A DNA stretch of 64,000 bases, from the NCBI GenBank assembly GCA_041499965.1, contig JBGQLG010000008.1:7096-71095 (forward strand), given 5' to 3'. The translations under genes were made by a program, and so were the position numbers. Below the pieces are notes generated by a model that saw nothing but the letters and a program-made list of their open reading frames with translations, did not search any database and was not told the origin of the DNA. Source of the stretch: AR5 sp041499965. Its GTDB lineage: Bacteria; Methylomirabilota; Methylomirabilia; Rokubacteriales; CSP1-6. Below, piece by piece: positions 16,345-24,604 of the stretch; the stretch's first letter is position 1; every line of letters begins with the position of its first letter.

Positions 16345-17235
16345 ATGAGCCAGACGACGTTTTCGGGTTCGTTCGTCGCGTTGGTCACCCCGTTCCGCAA
16401 TGGACGCGTCGACGAGGCGACGTTGCGGGAACTGGTCGAGTTCCAGATCACTCACGGCACCGACGGCCTGATCCCGTGCGGGACGACCGGCGAGTCGCCG
16501 ACGCTCAACCACGACGAGCACAAGCGCGTCGTCGAGATCGTCGTCGAGGCGGCGCGCCAGCGCGTGCACGTCGTCGCCGGGACCGGCTCGAACTCCACCG
16601 CCGAGGCGATCGATCTGACGAAGCACGCCGAGCGGGCGGGCGCCAGCGGCGCGCTGGTGGTCAATCCGTACTACAACAAGCCGACCCAGGAAGGTCTCTA
16701 CCAGCACTACCGGGCGGTCGCCGACGCGGTATCGATTCCGATCATCACGTACAACATCGCGAGCCGCACCGCCGTCAACGTGGAGACCGCCACGATGGCG
16801 CGGCTGGCCCGTGACTGCAAGAACATCGTCGGCGTCAAGGAAGCCTCGGGCAGCCTCGACCAGATGAGCCAGGTCATCGCCGCCTGCGGGCCGAGCTTCT
16901 GCGTGCTGTCGGGTGACGACAACATCACGCTGGCGCTTCTGGCCATCGGCGGCCACGGCGTCGTCTCCGTCATCGCCAACATCGTGCCGCGGGAGACGGC
17001 CGACATGGTCCACGCCGCCCTCGACGGCGACTTCAAGCGCGCGCGGGAGCTGCACTACCGGCTCTTCCCACTGGCCCGGGCGGCCTTCCTCGAGACCAAC
17101 CCGATCCCGATCAAGGAAGCCATGGCCATGGCCGGCATGCTCGAGCCCGAGTTCCGGCTGCCGATGTGCCGGATGAGCGAGGCCAACCGCGAGACGCTGC
17201 GCGGGATCCTCCGGCAGTACGCGCTCGTCACATAA
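16345..17235 (+). CDS. dapA: 4-hydroxy-tetrahydrodipicolinate synthase
   Basis: Condenses pyruvate with aspartate semialdehyde, the committed step of lysine/diaminopimelate synthesis. 296 residues. Motifs: GSFVALVTPFRNGRVDEATL, the substrate loop PCGTTGESPTLNHDEH, VVNPYYNKPTQEGLYQHY with the catalytic Tyr, IITYNIASRTAVNV, and the Schiff-base Lys in IVGVKEASGSLDQM. The ATG at 16345 has a purine-rich GGGGGACGAG just upstream and gives the standard N-terminus. A GTG at 16318 would add nine atypical residues. dapB follows after 13 bases. Confidence 0.97.
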   Translation: MSQTTFSGSFVALVTPFRNGRVDEATLRELVEFQITHGTDGLIPCGTTGESPTLNHDEHKRVVEIVVEAARQRVHVVAGTGSNSTAEAIDLTKHAERAGASGALVVNPYYNKPTQEGLYQHYRAVADAVSIPIITYNIASRTAVNVETATMARLARDCKNIVGVKEASGSLDQMSQVIAACGPSFCVLSGDDNITLALLAIGGHGVVSVIANIVPRETADMVHAALDGDFKRARELHYRLFPLARAAFLETNPIPIKEAMAMAGMLEPEFRLPMCRMSEANRETLRGILRQYALVT

Positions 17236-17248
17236 CCGAGATCCGACC

Positions 17249-18094
17249 GTGACCGCCACCGCACCGCCCGCCGGGCGTCCCGACGCCCGCGCGGTGGCCC
17301 TCGTCGTCGCCGGCGCCGCCGGCCGGATGGGCACCCGCATCGTCGCCCTCGCGCGCGCGACCCCCGAGGTCCGCGTCGTCGCCGCGCTCGAGGCGGCCGG
17401 CCACCGCGCCCTCGGCGCCGACGCCGGCGAGCTGGCCGGCATCGGCCCCGCCGGCGTGGTGCTGGGCAGTGACGCGGCCGCCGCCATCACCGCCGACCGC
17501 GTGCTGGTGGAGTTCTCCATCCCGGAGGCCTCGCTCGAGCACCTGCGGCTGGTCGCCGCCGCCGGAGCCCGGGCGGTGATCGGCACCACCGGCTTCTCGG
17601 CGGCCCAGCGCGCCGAGATCGCCACGCTGGCCCGCCGCGCGGCCATCATGCAGGCGCCCAACATGTCGGTCGCGGTCACGCTGGCCTTCAAGCTGCTGCC
17701 GATCATGGCCCGGGCGCTGGGCGACGACTACGACGTCGAGATCACCGAGACCCACCATCGCTTCAAGAAGGATGCGCCGAGCGGTACCGCCGTGCGCATG
17801 GCCGAGCTGGTGGCCGAGGCCCTCGGCCGCGACCTCGAGCAGGTCGGCGTGTACGGCCGCCAGGGGCTGCCGGGCGAGCGCACCGGCCAGGAGATCGGGG
17901 TGATGTCGCTGCGCTCGGGCGACGTCGTCGGTGAGCACACGGTGTCGTTCGGCAGCCTGGGCGAGCGCCTGGAGCTCACGCATCGCGCCCACAGTCGCGA
18001 CACGTTCGCGCGCGGGGCGCTGCGGGCCGCCCGCTGGATCGTCGGGCAGCCACCCGGCCTGTACTCGATGGCCGACGTGCTGGGGCTCGCCTGA
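17249..18094 (+). CDS. dapB: 4-hydroxy-tetrahydrodipicolinate reductase
   Basis: NAD(P)H-dependent reductase making tetrahydrodipicolinate, which DapL then converts. 281 residues. N-terminal Rossmann motif VVAGAAGRMGTRIV (about residues 19-32), DRVLVEFSIPEASLEHL, GTTGFSAAQRAEI, APNMSVAVTLAFKLL, and the catalytic HH plus substrate loop ETHHRFKKDAPSGTA. The C-terminal SFGSLGERLELTHRAHSRDT and ARGALRAARW are standard. It starts with GTG and is slightly long at the N-terminus. Part of a run dapA-dapB-FAH-folB-folK-sigma with gaps or overlaps of a few bases. Confidence 0.97.
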   Translation: MTATAPPAGRPDARAVALVVAGAAGRMGTRIVALARATPEVRVVAALEAAGHRALGADAGELAGIGPAGVVLGSDAAAAITADRVLVEFSIPEASLEHLRLVAAAGARAVIGTTGFSAAQRAEIATLARRAAIMQAPNMSVAVTLAFKLLPIMARALGDDYDVEITETHHRFKKDAPSGTAVRMAELVAEALGRDLEQVGVYGRQGLPGERTGQEIGVMSLRSGDVVGEHTVSFGSLGERLELTHRAHSRDTFARGALRAARWIVGQPPGLYSMADVLGLA

Positions 18095-18097
18095 GTC

Positions 18098-18833
18098 GTG
18101 CAGATCGTGCGCTTTCGAGGACCAGACGCGCTACGGCGTCCTCGACGGGGCCACGGTGATCGAGTACGCCGGCACGCCGTGGACGCGCTTCCAGCGCGGG
18201 CGGCGCCGCTTCGCGCTGCGCCAGGTCGTGCTGCTGGCGCCGGTCCTGCCCTCCAAGATCGTCGGCGTCGGCCGCCCCACCCGCGAGCCGGCGCGGCGCG
18301 ACGACGCGCGGGTGTTCTTCAAGCCGATCAGCGCCCTGGTCGGGCCCGACGATCCGATCGTCGCCCCCGCCGCCAGCCGGCACCTCGAGTGCGAGGCGGC
18401 GCTGGGGGCGGTGATCAAGCGCCGCTGCCGCAACGTGCTGGCCGCGCGGGCGCGTGAGTACGTGCTGGGCTACGCCGGGCTCAACGACGTCGTCGCGCGC
18501 GACATCCAGACGCGCGACGGCGACTGGACGCGCGCCAAGGCCTTCGACACCTTCTGTCCGATGGGACCGTGCATCACCACCGACCTCGATCCCAACACGG
18601 CCACGATCGAGACGTGGGTGAACGGCATGCTGCGCGCGACCGGCTCGACCAGGGAGCTGGGCTACGGCATGGAGGACGTCCTGGCCCGCGTCTCCGAGGT
18701 GATGACGCTGCTGCCCGGCGACGTGGTGGCCACCGGCGCGCCCGGCGTCTCGGGCCCGGTGGACGCGGGCGACCGGGTGGAGATCCGCATCGCCGGCGGC
18801 GGCTGCCTCAAGAACCTGGTGGTGCGCCTGTGA
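18098..18833 (+). CDS. Fumarylacetoacetate hydrolase family protein, apparent frameshift near its start
   Basis: FAH-family enzyme (hydrolases, decarboxylases or isomerases of acyl-pyruvate-type acids). Frame 3 carries the family body from FEDQTRYGVLDG onward: LPSKIVGVGRPTREP, the metal-ligand block SRHLECEAALGAVI, GYAGLNDVVARDIQ, AKAFDTFCPMGPCI, PGDVVATGAPGVSGPVDAGD. The natural beginning, GTG at 18098 encoding MQIVR, is one base out of frame. Reading TTT at 18113-18115 as TT restores MQIVRFEDQTRYGVLDG. So either a recent +1 frameshift or a sequencing error; a later in-frame GTG exists at 18156. Overlaps folB at its end. Substrate unknown. Confidence 0.8.
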
Positions 18834-19192
18834 CGACCGACCGGCTGCTGCTCGAGGACGTGCGCTTCTACGGCCACCACGGCGTGAGCAAGGCCGAGCA
18901 GACGGTCGGCGTGTGGTTCTCGGTCGACGCCGAGCTGGCCGTGGACCTGGCTCCGGCCGCCGTCTCCGACGACCTCGCCGCCGCCGTGGACTACGGCGCG
19001 GTGGCCCGCCGCATCGTCGAGATCGGGACGGAGGGCCGCGTGAACCTCATCGAGCGGCTGGCCGGGCTTATCGCCCAGGCGCTGCTCCGCGAGTTCCCGA
19101 CCCACCAGGTCCGCGTGCGGGTGCGCAAGCTGACGCCACCGCTCCAGGGGCTGGTCGGCACGCCGTCGGTCGAGCTGGTGCGGACGCGCTGA
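18830..19192 (+). CDS. folB: Dihydroneopterin aldolase
   Basis: Cleaves 7,8-dihydroneopterin to 6-hydroxymethyl-dihydropterin in folate synthesis. 120 residues, typical of FolB. RLLLEDVRFYGHHGVSKAEQ at the N-terminus, VVDYGAV-like AAVDYGAVARRIVEI in the middle, NLIERLAGLIAQALL (catalytic-region Glu in LIERLA), and RVRVRKLTPPLQGL containing the catalytic Lys. The GTG start overlaps the FAH stop, and its stop shares bases with the folK ATG. It supplies the substrate for the FolK encoded next. Confidence 0.92.
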   Translation: MTTDRLLLEDVRFYGHHGVSKAEQTVGVWFSVDAELAVDLAPAAVSDDLAAAVDYGAVARRIVEIGTEGRVNLIERLAGLIAQALLREFPTHQVRVRVRKLTPPLQGLVGTPSVELVRTR

Positions 19193-19740
19193 TGGCCCAG
19201 GTCTACCTCTCGCTCGGCTCGAATCTCGGCGACCGCCTGGCGCTGTTGCGCGCCGCCGTCGAGCGCCTGCAGGCCGCCGGCCTGGCGCTGGTGGCCGCCT
19301 CGCCCCTGTACGAATCGGAGCCGTGGGAGGTCGAGCCGGGCCGGACGGAGCGCGAGCGGCCGTGGTATCTCAACTGCGTCGTCGCCGTCGAGACGACGCT
19401 GCCGCCGCGCACGCTGCTGCAGCGACTGCAGGCGATCGAGGGCGCGCTCGGCCGCACACGCGCGCTCGCCCAGACGCCCGAGGCGCGGCGGTTCGAGCCG
19501 CGCACGCTGGACATCGACATCCTGTTCTACGAGGACCAGGTGATCAGCGTCCCCGACGACCTGCACATCCCGCACCTGCTCGCCGCCGAGCGCGCGTTCG
19601 TGCTCCGCCCGCTGGCCGACATCGCGCCCGATCTCACCCACCCCACGCTCTATCGGCCCGTACGCGAGCTGCTGGAGGCCCTCGCCGACGAGCACGAGGT
19701 GCGGCGGGGCGCCTACCCGGCGCGCTGGCTCGAGGGCTGA
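19192..19740 (+). CDS. folK: 2-amino-4-hydroxy-6-hydroxymethyldihydropteridine pyrophosphokinase
   Basis: Transfers pyrophosphate from ATP to the FolB product, ahead of dihydropteroate synthase. 182 residues. Motifs: VYLSLGSNLGDRLALLRAAV at the N-terminus, SPLYESEPWEV, YLNCVVAVETTLPPRTLLQR, RRFEPRTLDIDILFYEDQVI with the two metal-binding Asp of the DID motif, and IPHLLAAERAFVLRPLADI. Start ATG overlaps the folB stop (TGATG). folP and folE are not in the window. Confidence 0.97.
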   Translation: MAQVYLSLGSNLGDRLALLRAAVERLQAAGLALVAASPLYESEPWEVEPGRTERERPWYLNCVVAVETTLPPRTLLQRLQAIEGALGRTRALAQTPEARRFEPRTLDIDILFYEDQVISVPDDLHIPHLLAAERAFVLRPLADIAPDLTHPTLYRPVRELLEALADEHEVRRGAYPARWLEG

Positions 19741-19743
19741 GGG

Positions 19744-20256
19744 ATGGCCGATCTCGAGTTCGAGCGCCAGGCCCTCGCGCACATCGACGCGCTCTACAAC
19801 TTCGCCATGTACCTGACCAAGCGGCCCCCCGATGCCGACGACCTGGTCCAGGAGACCTATCTCCGGGCGTTCCGGTTCTCCCATCGGTTCCAGCCGGGAA
19901 CCCATCTCCGAGCCTGGTTGTTTCAGATCCTGAGAAACACGTTCCTGACGTTCTATCGGGTCCGCGAGCGGGAGTCGCCGATCGCCGAGGACGGCGTCCC
20001 CGAGTGGGACGTCCCGATGTTCCATCACGCCCCGGAGAACGACGGGACCGCGATGGAAGCCCACACCGATCTCGAGCGGGCCATGCGCCACCTGCCGGAG
20101 GAGTTCCGCACGGTGCTCCTGCTCGCCGAGGTCGAGGGCCTCCCCTTGGAGGAGGTAGCCCGGGTGATGGCCTGCCCGGTCGGTACGGTGAAGTCGCGGA
20201 TCTTTCGGGCCAAGGAACGGTTGCGCGGCCTCCTCCGCGACTACGAGACCAAATGA
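19744..20256 (+). CDS. ECF-type RNA polymerase sigma factor
   Basis: 170-residue group-4 sigma factor with region 2 (ALYNFAMYLTKRPPDADDLV, then QETYLRAFRFSHRFQPGTHL and RAWLFQILRNTFLTFYR) and region 4 (LPEEFRTVLLLAEVEGLPLE, EVARVMACPVGTVKSRIFRA). Region 2 contacts the -10 and core polymerase; the region 4 helix-turn-helix reads the -35. It directs an unknown envelope or stress regulon. It sits 3 bases after folK and overlaps its anti-sigma partner by ATGA, a standard pairing. No strong promoter of its own is seen, so it may be read from the dapA-folK unit. Confidence 0.94.
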   Translation: MADLEFERQALAHIDALYNFAMYLTKRPPDADDLVQETYLRAFRFSHRFQPGTHLRAWLFQILRNTFLTFYRVRERESPIAEDGVPEWDVPMFHHAPENDGTAMEAHTDLERAMRHLPEEFRTVLLLAEVEGLPLEEVARVMACPVGTVKSRIFRAKERLRGLLRDYETK

Positions 20257-20957
20257 GCGATCGCTTCGACGAGTCCTCCGACGAAACGCTGGGCCGCCGG
20301 CTGTCCGGCGAGCTCCGGCGCTACACCGCGCCTCCGCGCCTGCGGGTGACGATCCTCGACGCGGCCTCGCCGCCGCGCCGGCGCCCGGCCTGGCTGGCCC
20401 CGCTGCTGGCCGCGGCCGCCACCACCATGCTGGTGGCGCTCGTCGTCCTGCCGGTGCTGCCGCGCGTCGTGCCGGCCGACCCGGTCGACCGCTACATGCG
20501 GGCCGTGGTGAGCGAGCACGCGCGCACGCTCATGTGGGGCGCCCGGCACAGCGAGATCCTGCCGGCGGCGCTGCCCTGGCTCACGCAGGAGTCGGGCATC
20601 GCGCTGCCCCAGGTGTTCGTGGGCGACGAGCGGCTGGAGTTCGTCGCCGCCGAGCCGGTCTATCTCGAGCGCCAGCGTGGCGTCGCCATCCACTACCGCG
20701 ACGTCGACGGCCACATGCTCACCTACATCGCCTTGCCGGCTGCCGCCGGCCTGACGATCCCCGAACCCAACCGCGTGCAGATCGGTCGCTGGCGGCCGGC
20801 GTTGCTGCGCGACAGCGGGTTCGCGGCGTGGGTGTGGAAGCAGAAAGACGTCGCGTGCTTCCTCATCTCGGACATGGTCTCGGCGGATGACGTCGAGACG
20901 TTCAAGGAATACTTCGCGCGCGTCCGCGCAACGACCGAACCCGTTCCCGCCTACTAG
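20253..20957 (+). CDS. Membrane-bound anti-sigma factor
   Basis: 234 residues, single-pass. The cytoplasmic N-terminus (about 1-44, starting MSDRFDESSDETLGRRLSGE) would hold the sigma factor. A membrane helix follows (about residues 47-66, LAPLLAAAATTMLVALVVLP), then a periplasmic domain of about 165 residues with no known motif. There is no HX3CX2C zinc motif, so it is not a ZAS-type anti-sigma. Assignment rests on the overlap with the ECF gene plus this topology. The periplasmic part includes WKQKDVACFLISDM, which hints at an RsiW/RskA-like sensor. Confidence 0.8.
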   Translation: MSDRFDESSDETLGRRLSGELRRYTAPPRLRVTILDAASPPRRRPAWLAPLLAAAATTMLVALVVLPVLPRVVPADPVDRYMRAVVSEHARTLMWGARHSEILPAALPWLTQESGIALPQVFVGDERLEFVAAEPVYLERQRGVAIHYRDVDGHMLTYIALPAAAGLTIPEPNRVQIGRWRPALLRDSGFAAWVWKQKDVACFLISDMVSADDVETFKEYFARVRATTEPVPAY

Positions 20958-20981
20958 CTCGTTCTCCAGGCCACCGCTCCG

Positions 20982-21209
20982 CGTCGCCGGCTCGGGCGTG
21001 GGCGGCGCGCGTGGCGCGGGGCCTGGCCGGCTCGCCACTGCCCCTCGTCCTCGCGGCCAGCCTTGCGTTGCGCGGGCGGGTTGATCGATCCGCGTACTCC
21101 GAGCGCGACCCTCCACGCGTTTCGCGGTGCGGCCTACGGCTGCGGGCGAGAGGCAATGGCTCGCCCGCCACCCGCGCCACGCGCGCCGCCCATGCCCGGG
21201 CCGGCGACG
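20982..21209. repeat. Palindrome F (228 bp) between convergent genes
   Basis: The arms 20982-21020 and 21171-21209 are 39-bp inverted copies with 2 mismatches; weaker pairing continues inside (for example TGGCTCGCC on the right with its counterpart on the left). It lies in the 425-bp convergent gap between the anti-sigma gene and kdsC. It lacks the G-tract core of elements A-D but shares the TGGCTCGCC word and overall build, so it may be a decayed relative. It could end transcripts from both sides. Confidence 0.8.
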
Positions 21210-21382
21210 CGGGCGCTCGCGTGTCGTCGGCGATCATGGAGCGACCCAGGCTCGAATCGACCGGCCGGCGGCGTTGGACCCTTCGGCGTCGGCCGGGACG
21301 GCGCTCTACTTTGGCGTCGGCGCCGGTGTTGCTGCGTGCCGCGGCCGTGAAGGCGCCGGGCTACGTTCGGCGCGGCCCTGCG
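21210..21382. other. Non-coding remainder of the convergent gap
   Basis: GC-rich sequence with a weak inverted repeat (CCGGCCGGCGGCG with a partial complement about 12 bases on). No gene, RNA or T-rich terminator is supported. Confidence 0.4.
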
Positions 21383-21886
21383 TTACTTGCGGGGGCGGCG
21401 GGCGGCGAGAATCAGGTTGCAGATTTCGCGGAGGGCGCCGTGGCCGGGTTTGGCGCGGGTGATGTAGGTGGCGGCGCGGCGGACCTCGGGGACGGCGTCA
21501 GCGACGGCGACGGCCAGGCCGACGGCGCGCATCGCGGGGAGGTCGCCGAGGTCGTCGCCGACGTAGCAGACGGTCGTGGGGTCGAGGTGGTGGCGGGCGA
21601 CGAGGTCGGCGATGGCCTGGGCCTTGTCGGTGACGTTCTGGTGGACCTCGGCGATGCCGAGGTCGCGCGCGCGGCGGGTGACGATGGTCGTCTGCTTGCG
21701 CGTGACGATGGCGGTCAGCACGCCGGCCTCGCGCAGGAGCACGAGGCCCTGGCCGTCGCGGACGTCGAAGCGCTTGAGCTCGTCCCCGTTCTCGGTGTAG
21801 TAGAGACCGCCGTCGGTGAGGACGCCGTCCACGTCGGTGACGAGCGCGCGGACGGCGGCCCAGCGCGGCCGGCGGGCGGGGCTCAC
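21383..21886 (-). CDS. kdsC: KdsC-type HAD phosphatase (Kdo-8-phosphate phosphatase)
   Basis: Removes phosphate from 3-deoxy-D-manno-octulosonate 8-phosphate to give Kdo for the LPS inner core. 167 residues of the C0-type HAD fold: nucleophile motif VTDVDGVLTDGGLYYTENGD, then RFDVRDGQGLVLLREAGV, motif II region AIVTRKQTTIV, the conserved Lys/Gln block VHQNVTDKAQAI, and motif III CYVGDDLGDLPAMRAVGL. The GTG at 21886 overlaps the ligase stop. An ORF extending further upstream is only read-through of the ligase shadow frame. A cytidylyl-sugar phosphatase role is less likely. Confidence 0.9.
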   Translation of the reverse strand: MSPARRPRWAAVRALVTDVDGVLTDGGLYYTENGDELKRFDVRDGQGLVLLREAGVLTAIVTRKQTTIVTRRARDLGIAEVHQNVTDKAQAIADLVARHHLDPTTVCYVGDDLGDLPAMRAVGLAVAVADAVPEVRRAATYITRAKPGHGALREICNLILAARRPRK

Positions 21887-23151
21887 GCGCCGGCCCCGCC
21901 CGGGCCGGGCCCGGGGTCGAGCGCGAACGGCAGCGCCATGAAGGCCAGGGCGACGAGCAGCACCTCGGTGTCGCCGAAGTTGTACTCGAAGAGCCCGCCG
22001 ACGAGAAACGTCACGACGGCGGCCAGCGAGCCGAGCACGAGCGCGCGATCGGCCGCCGCCGCGGCCGGCAGCCGCCGCAGCACCGCGAGGCCGCGCGCGA
22101 GGCACGCCACGAAGATCCACAGCCACGCCACCAGGCCGAGCACCCCGCGTTCGACCGTGATCTGCAGCGGCGTGTTGTGCAGGTGGCTGGTGGAGTGTCG
22201 CAGGGCCTCGGGGGTCGCCACGCTCGGGTAGACGCGCTTGACCTGGCCGGGCCCGATGCCCGTCAGTGGATGCTCGAGCACGAGCCGCCGGCCCGCGGCC
22301 AGCATCGCCAGCCGGTCGCGGGTCGTGTCGTCAGCGGCGCTGCCGATCGTTCGCACGCGTGCGCCCACGCCGGGCAGGGCCACCAGCACCGCGGCGACCA
22401 GCAGCACCAGCGCGATGGCGGCGACGACGCCGCGCCGGCCCAGGCCGGCCAGCGCGGCCAGCGCCCCCACCACGAAGCCGAGCCACGCTCCGCGCACGTA
22501 GGTGAGGGCCAGGGCGGCCCCGCTCACGAGCCAGACGGGGGCGAGCCACCACGCCTCCGCGCGCAGTCGGGCCAGCCGCGGCAGCGTCGCCGTCAGGGCC
22601 AGCGCCAGGATCCCCGCCAGCGTCATGTAGATGCTGTAGAAGCCGCGGGCGCGCGTGCACTTGCGCAGGAAGTTCTCCATCAGCGTCGTGCCGTGGGCGA
22701 CGGCCTCGGGGCCCGGGCACGCGGCCACCTGCGCGATCCCGGCCACCGCCGCCCCGGCGAGGGCCAGGACCAGCCAGGTCGCGAAGCGCCGCGCCGTCGC
22801 GGCGTCCGGCAGCGCCGTGGCGATCACGAACAGCGCCGCCAGGTCCAGCAGGCCCTTGCAGGCGGCGAGGCTCTCCAGCGGGCGCGCGGAGGCCAGCGCG
22901 GCCAGCACGCTGCAGGCCGCAAAGGCCGCGACGGGCCCCAGCAGCGGCATTCGCAGCGCCACGCCCCGCCCCGTCCGCCACGCCAGCAGCAGCCACGCCG
23001 CCAGCGCCGCCAGCGTGATCTGACTCACCGAGATCGAGAACGCCAGCCCGAAGACCAGCGCCACCAGCAGGAACGTCCGCGTCGAATGCAGCCAATCCCA
23101 CGCGCCGATAGCGACGCCCGGGCTCACACTGGCCGGACGCGTGGAACTCAC
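21883..23151 (-). CDS. O-antigen ligase/polymerase family membrane protein
   Basis: A 422-residue polytopic protein (about 10-12 membrane spans) of the Wzy_C / WaaL family, which joins lipid-linked polysaccharide to lipid A core or polymerises it on the periplasmic side. Seen: ALALTYVRGAWLGFVVGAL (conserved Arg before the long loop) and the periplasmic loop motif HPLTGIGPGQVKRVYPS followed by TSHLHNTPLQITVERGVLGL, with the conserved HNxxLQ. kdsC overlaps downstream and the initiating transferase lies upstream. Ligase and polymerase cannot be separated by sequence alone. Confidence 0.85.
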   Translation of the reverse strand: MSSTRPASVSPGVAIGAWDWLHSTRTFLLVALVFGLAFSISVSQITLAALAAWLLLAWRTGRGVALRMPLLGPVAAFAACSVLAALASARPLESLAACKGLLDLAALFVIATALPDAATARRFATWLVLALAGAAVAGIAQVAACPGPEAVAHGTTLMENFLRKCTRARGFYSIYMTLAGILALALTATLPRLARLRAEAWWLAPVWLVSGAALALTYVRGAWLGFVVGALAALAGLGRRGVVAAIALVLLVAAVLVALPGVGARVRTIGSAADDTTRDRLAMLAAGRRLVLEHPLTGIGPGQVKRVYPSVATPEALRHSTSHLHNTPLQITVERGVLGLVAWLWIFVACLARGLAVLRRLPAAAAADRALVLGSLAAVVTFLVGGLFEYNFGDTEVLLVALAFMALPFALDPGPGPGGAGA

Positions 23152-23178
23152 GGCTGTCCGGCTCCGCCGGTGGGAGGC

Positions 23179-23209
23179 GTCGGGGGGAGCGGTGGTCGCT
23201 CCCCCCGAC
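23179..23209 (-). other. Strong 13-bp-stem hairpin between the initiating transferase and ligase
   Basis: Perfect inverted repeat (23179-23191 with 23197-23209, GTCGGGGGGAGCG and complement) with a 5-nt loop, starting 7 bases after the transferase stop and about 28 bases before the ligase start. No U-run. Likely a processing or attenuation element inside the operon. Confidence 0.6.
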
Positions 23210-23215
23210 CTCCAC

Positions 23216-24604
23216 CTAATACGCGTTGCGGTTGCGGAACCCGAGCCACAGGGTCCGGAGGAGGATCGAGAGATCGAAGGCCAGCGACCAGCGGGCGATG
23301 TATTCGAGGTCGTACTCGATGCGCTTCTCGATCGAGGTGTTGCCGCGCCAGCCGTTGATCTGGGCCCAGCCGGTGATCCCCGCTTTCATCTTGTGGCGCA
23401 GCATGTAGCCGGGCACGCGCCGGCGAAACTCCTCGACGAAGCTCGGGCGCTCGGGTCGCGGTCCCACCAGGCTCATGTCGCCGCGCAGCACGTTGACGAG
23501 CTGCGGCAGCTCGTCCAGGCTCCACGCGCGCAAGAAGGCGCCCACCCGCGTGCGGCGCGGGTCGTCGAGCACGGCCCACTGGGGACCGGACTCGGCCTCG
23601 GCGTCCCGGCGCATGGTGCGGAACTTCAGCATGCGGAAGCGGCGGCCGTCCAGTCCCATCCGCTCCTGCCGGAAGAGGATCGGCCGGCCCGAGGTCATCG
23701 CCACCGCGGCGGCGACGAAGGCCATCGGCAGCAGCGCCACCGCGAGGGCAGCGGTCCCGAGCACCAGGTCGAGCGAGCGCTTGAGCACGCGGTTCCAGCC
23801 GTAGAGCGGCGACTCGCGCAGGTGGATGAAGGCGATCGACTCGAACTCCTCCACCCCGCCCCGCAGCGAGGCCAGGTTGAGCAGGTCGGGCACGAAGTGG
23901 ATGTCGACCGGCTCGTCGCCGATCTCGTTGAGCACCGTGCTCAGTCGCGGATACTCGCTGTGGGGCAGCGCGATGATCACGATGTCCACCTGCCGCGTGG
24001 TCAGCACGGAGCGGATCTCCTCGATCCCGCCCAGCCAGCGTACCGGACTGCCCTCGCTCTCCTGCTTGTCGCTGAGCAGACCCAGGAGCTGAATGCCGGT
24101 GTCGGGGCGACGGCGCAGCACGCGCAGCACCTCGGCGGCCGGCTCGCCGCCGCCCACCACGACCGCGTAGCGCTGGTTGTAGCCGCGCCGGCGGGCGAAT
24201 CGCAGGATCTCCCGAAAGGCCGCGCGGGAGAAGCTGACGCTCACGATCGACGCCACCCAGAACATGAGGATGACGAGCCGCGAGTAGTCGTAGCCGTGAA
24301 AGAGGAACGTCATGACGGCCACGAGGACGAGGACGCCGAGGGTGGAGGCCTTGGCGATGTCGAACCACTCGGACAGGTGCGAGCCCAGCCGGTTCGGCCG
24401 GTAGAGGTCGAACGTCTTGTAGGCGATGAACCACACGACGAGGATCGGCACGAGTTGCAGCGTGTAGTCCGAGAAGGGCGGGATGTCGCCGCGCCGGAAC
24501 AGGCCGAAGCGCACGGCGTAGGCGCCGAGCCAGCACACCGCGATCAGCACGAGGTCGGTCGCCAGGGCCAGTTGCTCGAACAACCGCGAGTGGGCCTTCA
24601 GCAT
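23216..24604 (-). CDS. Undecaprenyl-phosphate sugar phosphotransferase (WbaP/WcaJ type)
   Basis: Starts repeat-unit synthesis by moving a sugar phosphate from UDP-sugar to undecaprenyl phosphate. 462 residues. N-terminal four-helix membrane domain (about 10-125), a CoA-binding-like soluble domain (about 130-270, RYAVVVGGGEPAAEVLRVLR), one more helix, then the catalytic PGT domain: RQERMGLDGRRFRMLKFRTM, AWSLDELPQLVNVLRGDMSL, VGPRPERPSFVEEF and GITGWAQINGWRGNTSIEKR. The length and the extra N-terminal domain match glucose/galactose-1-phosphate transferases. The ATG overlaps the preceding GT stop by 7 bases. Confidence 0.93.
   Translation of the reverse strand: MLKAHSRLFEQLALATDLVLIAVCWLGAYAVRFGLFRRGDIPPFSDYTLQLVPILVVWFIAYKTFDLYRPNRLGSHLSEWFDIAKASTLGVLVLVAVMTFLFHGYDYSRLVILMFWVASIVSVSFSRAAFREILRFARRRGYNQRYAVVVGGGEPAAEVLRVLRRRPDTGIQLLGLLSDKQESEGSPVRWLGGIEEIRSVLTTRQVDIVIIALPHSEYPRLSTVLNEIGDEPVDIHFVPDLLNLASLRGGVEEFESIAFIHLRESPLYGWNRVLKRSLDLVLGTAALAVALLPMAFVAAAVAMTSGRPILFRQERMGLDGRRFRMLKFRTMRRDAEAESGPQWAVLDDPRRTRVGAFLRAWSLDELPQLVNVLRGDMSLVGPRPERPSFVEEFRRRVPGYMLRHKMKAGITGWAQINGWRGNTSIEKRIEYDLEYIARWSLAFDLSILLRTLWLGFRNRNAY

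Noticed and set aside
14983..17706. Very long open frame (907 codons) on the minus strand
   Set aside because: It is antisense to argH, the lipoprotein, dapA and dapB, all with clear family motifs on the plus strand. High GC leaves the opposite frame open; its translation has no recognisable domain.
23179..23209. Classical intrinsic terminator
   Set aside because: The stem is strong but no U-run follows on the minus strand, and the downstream ligase gene has no promoter of its own that I can see. Kept as a hairpin only.
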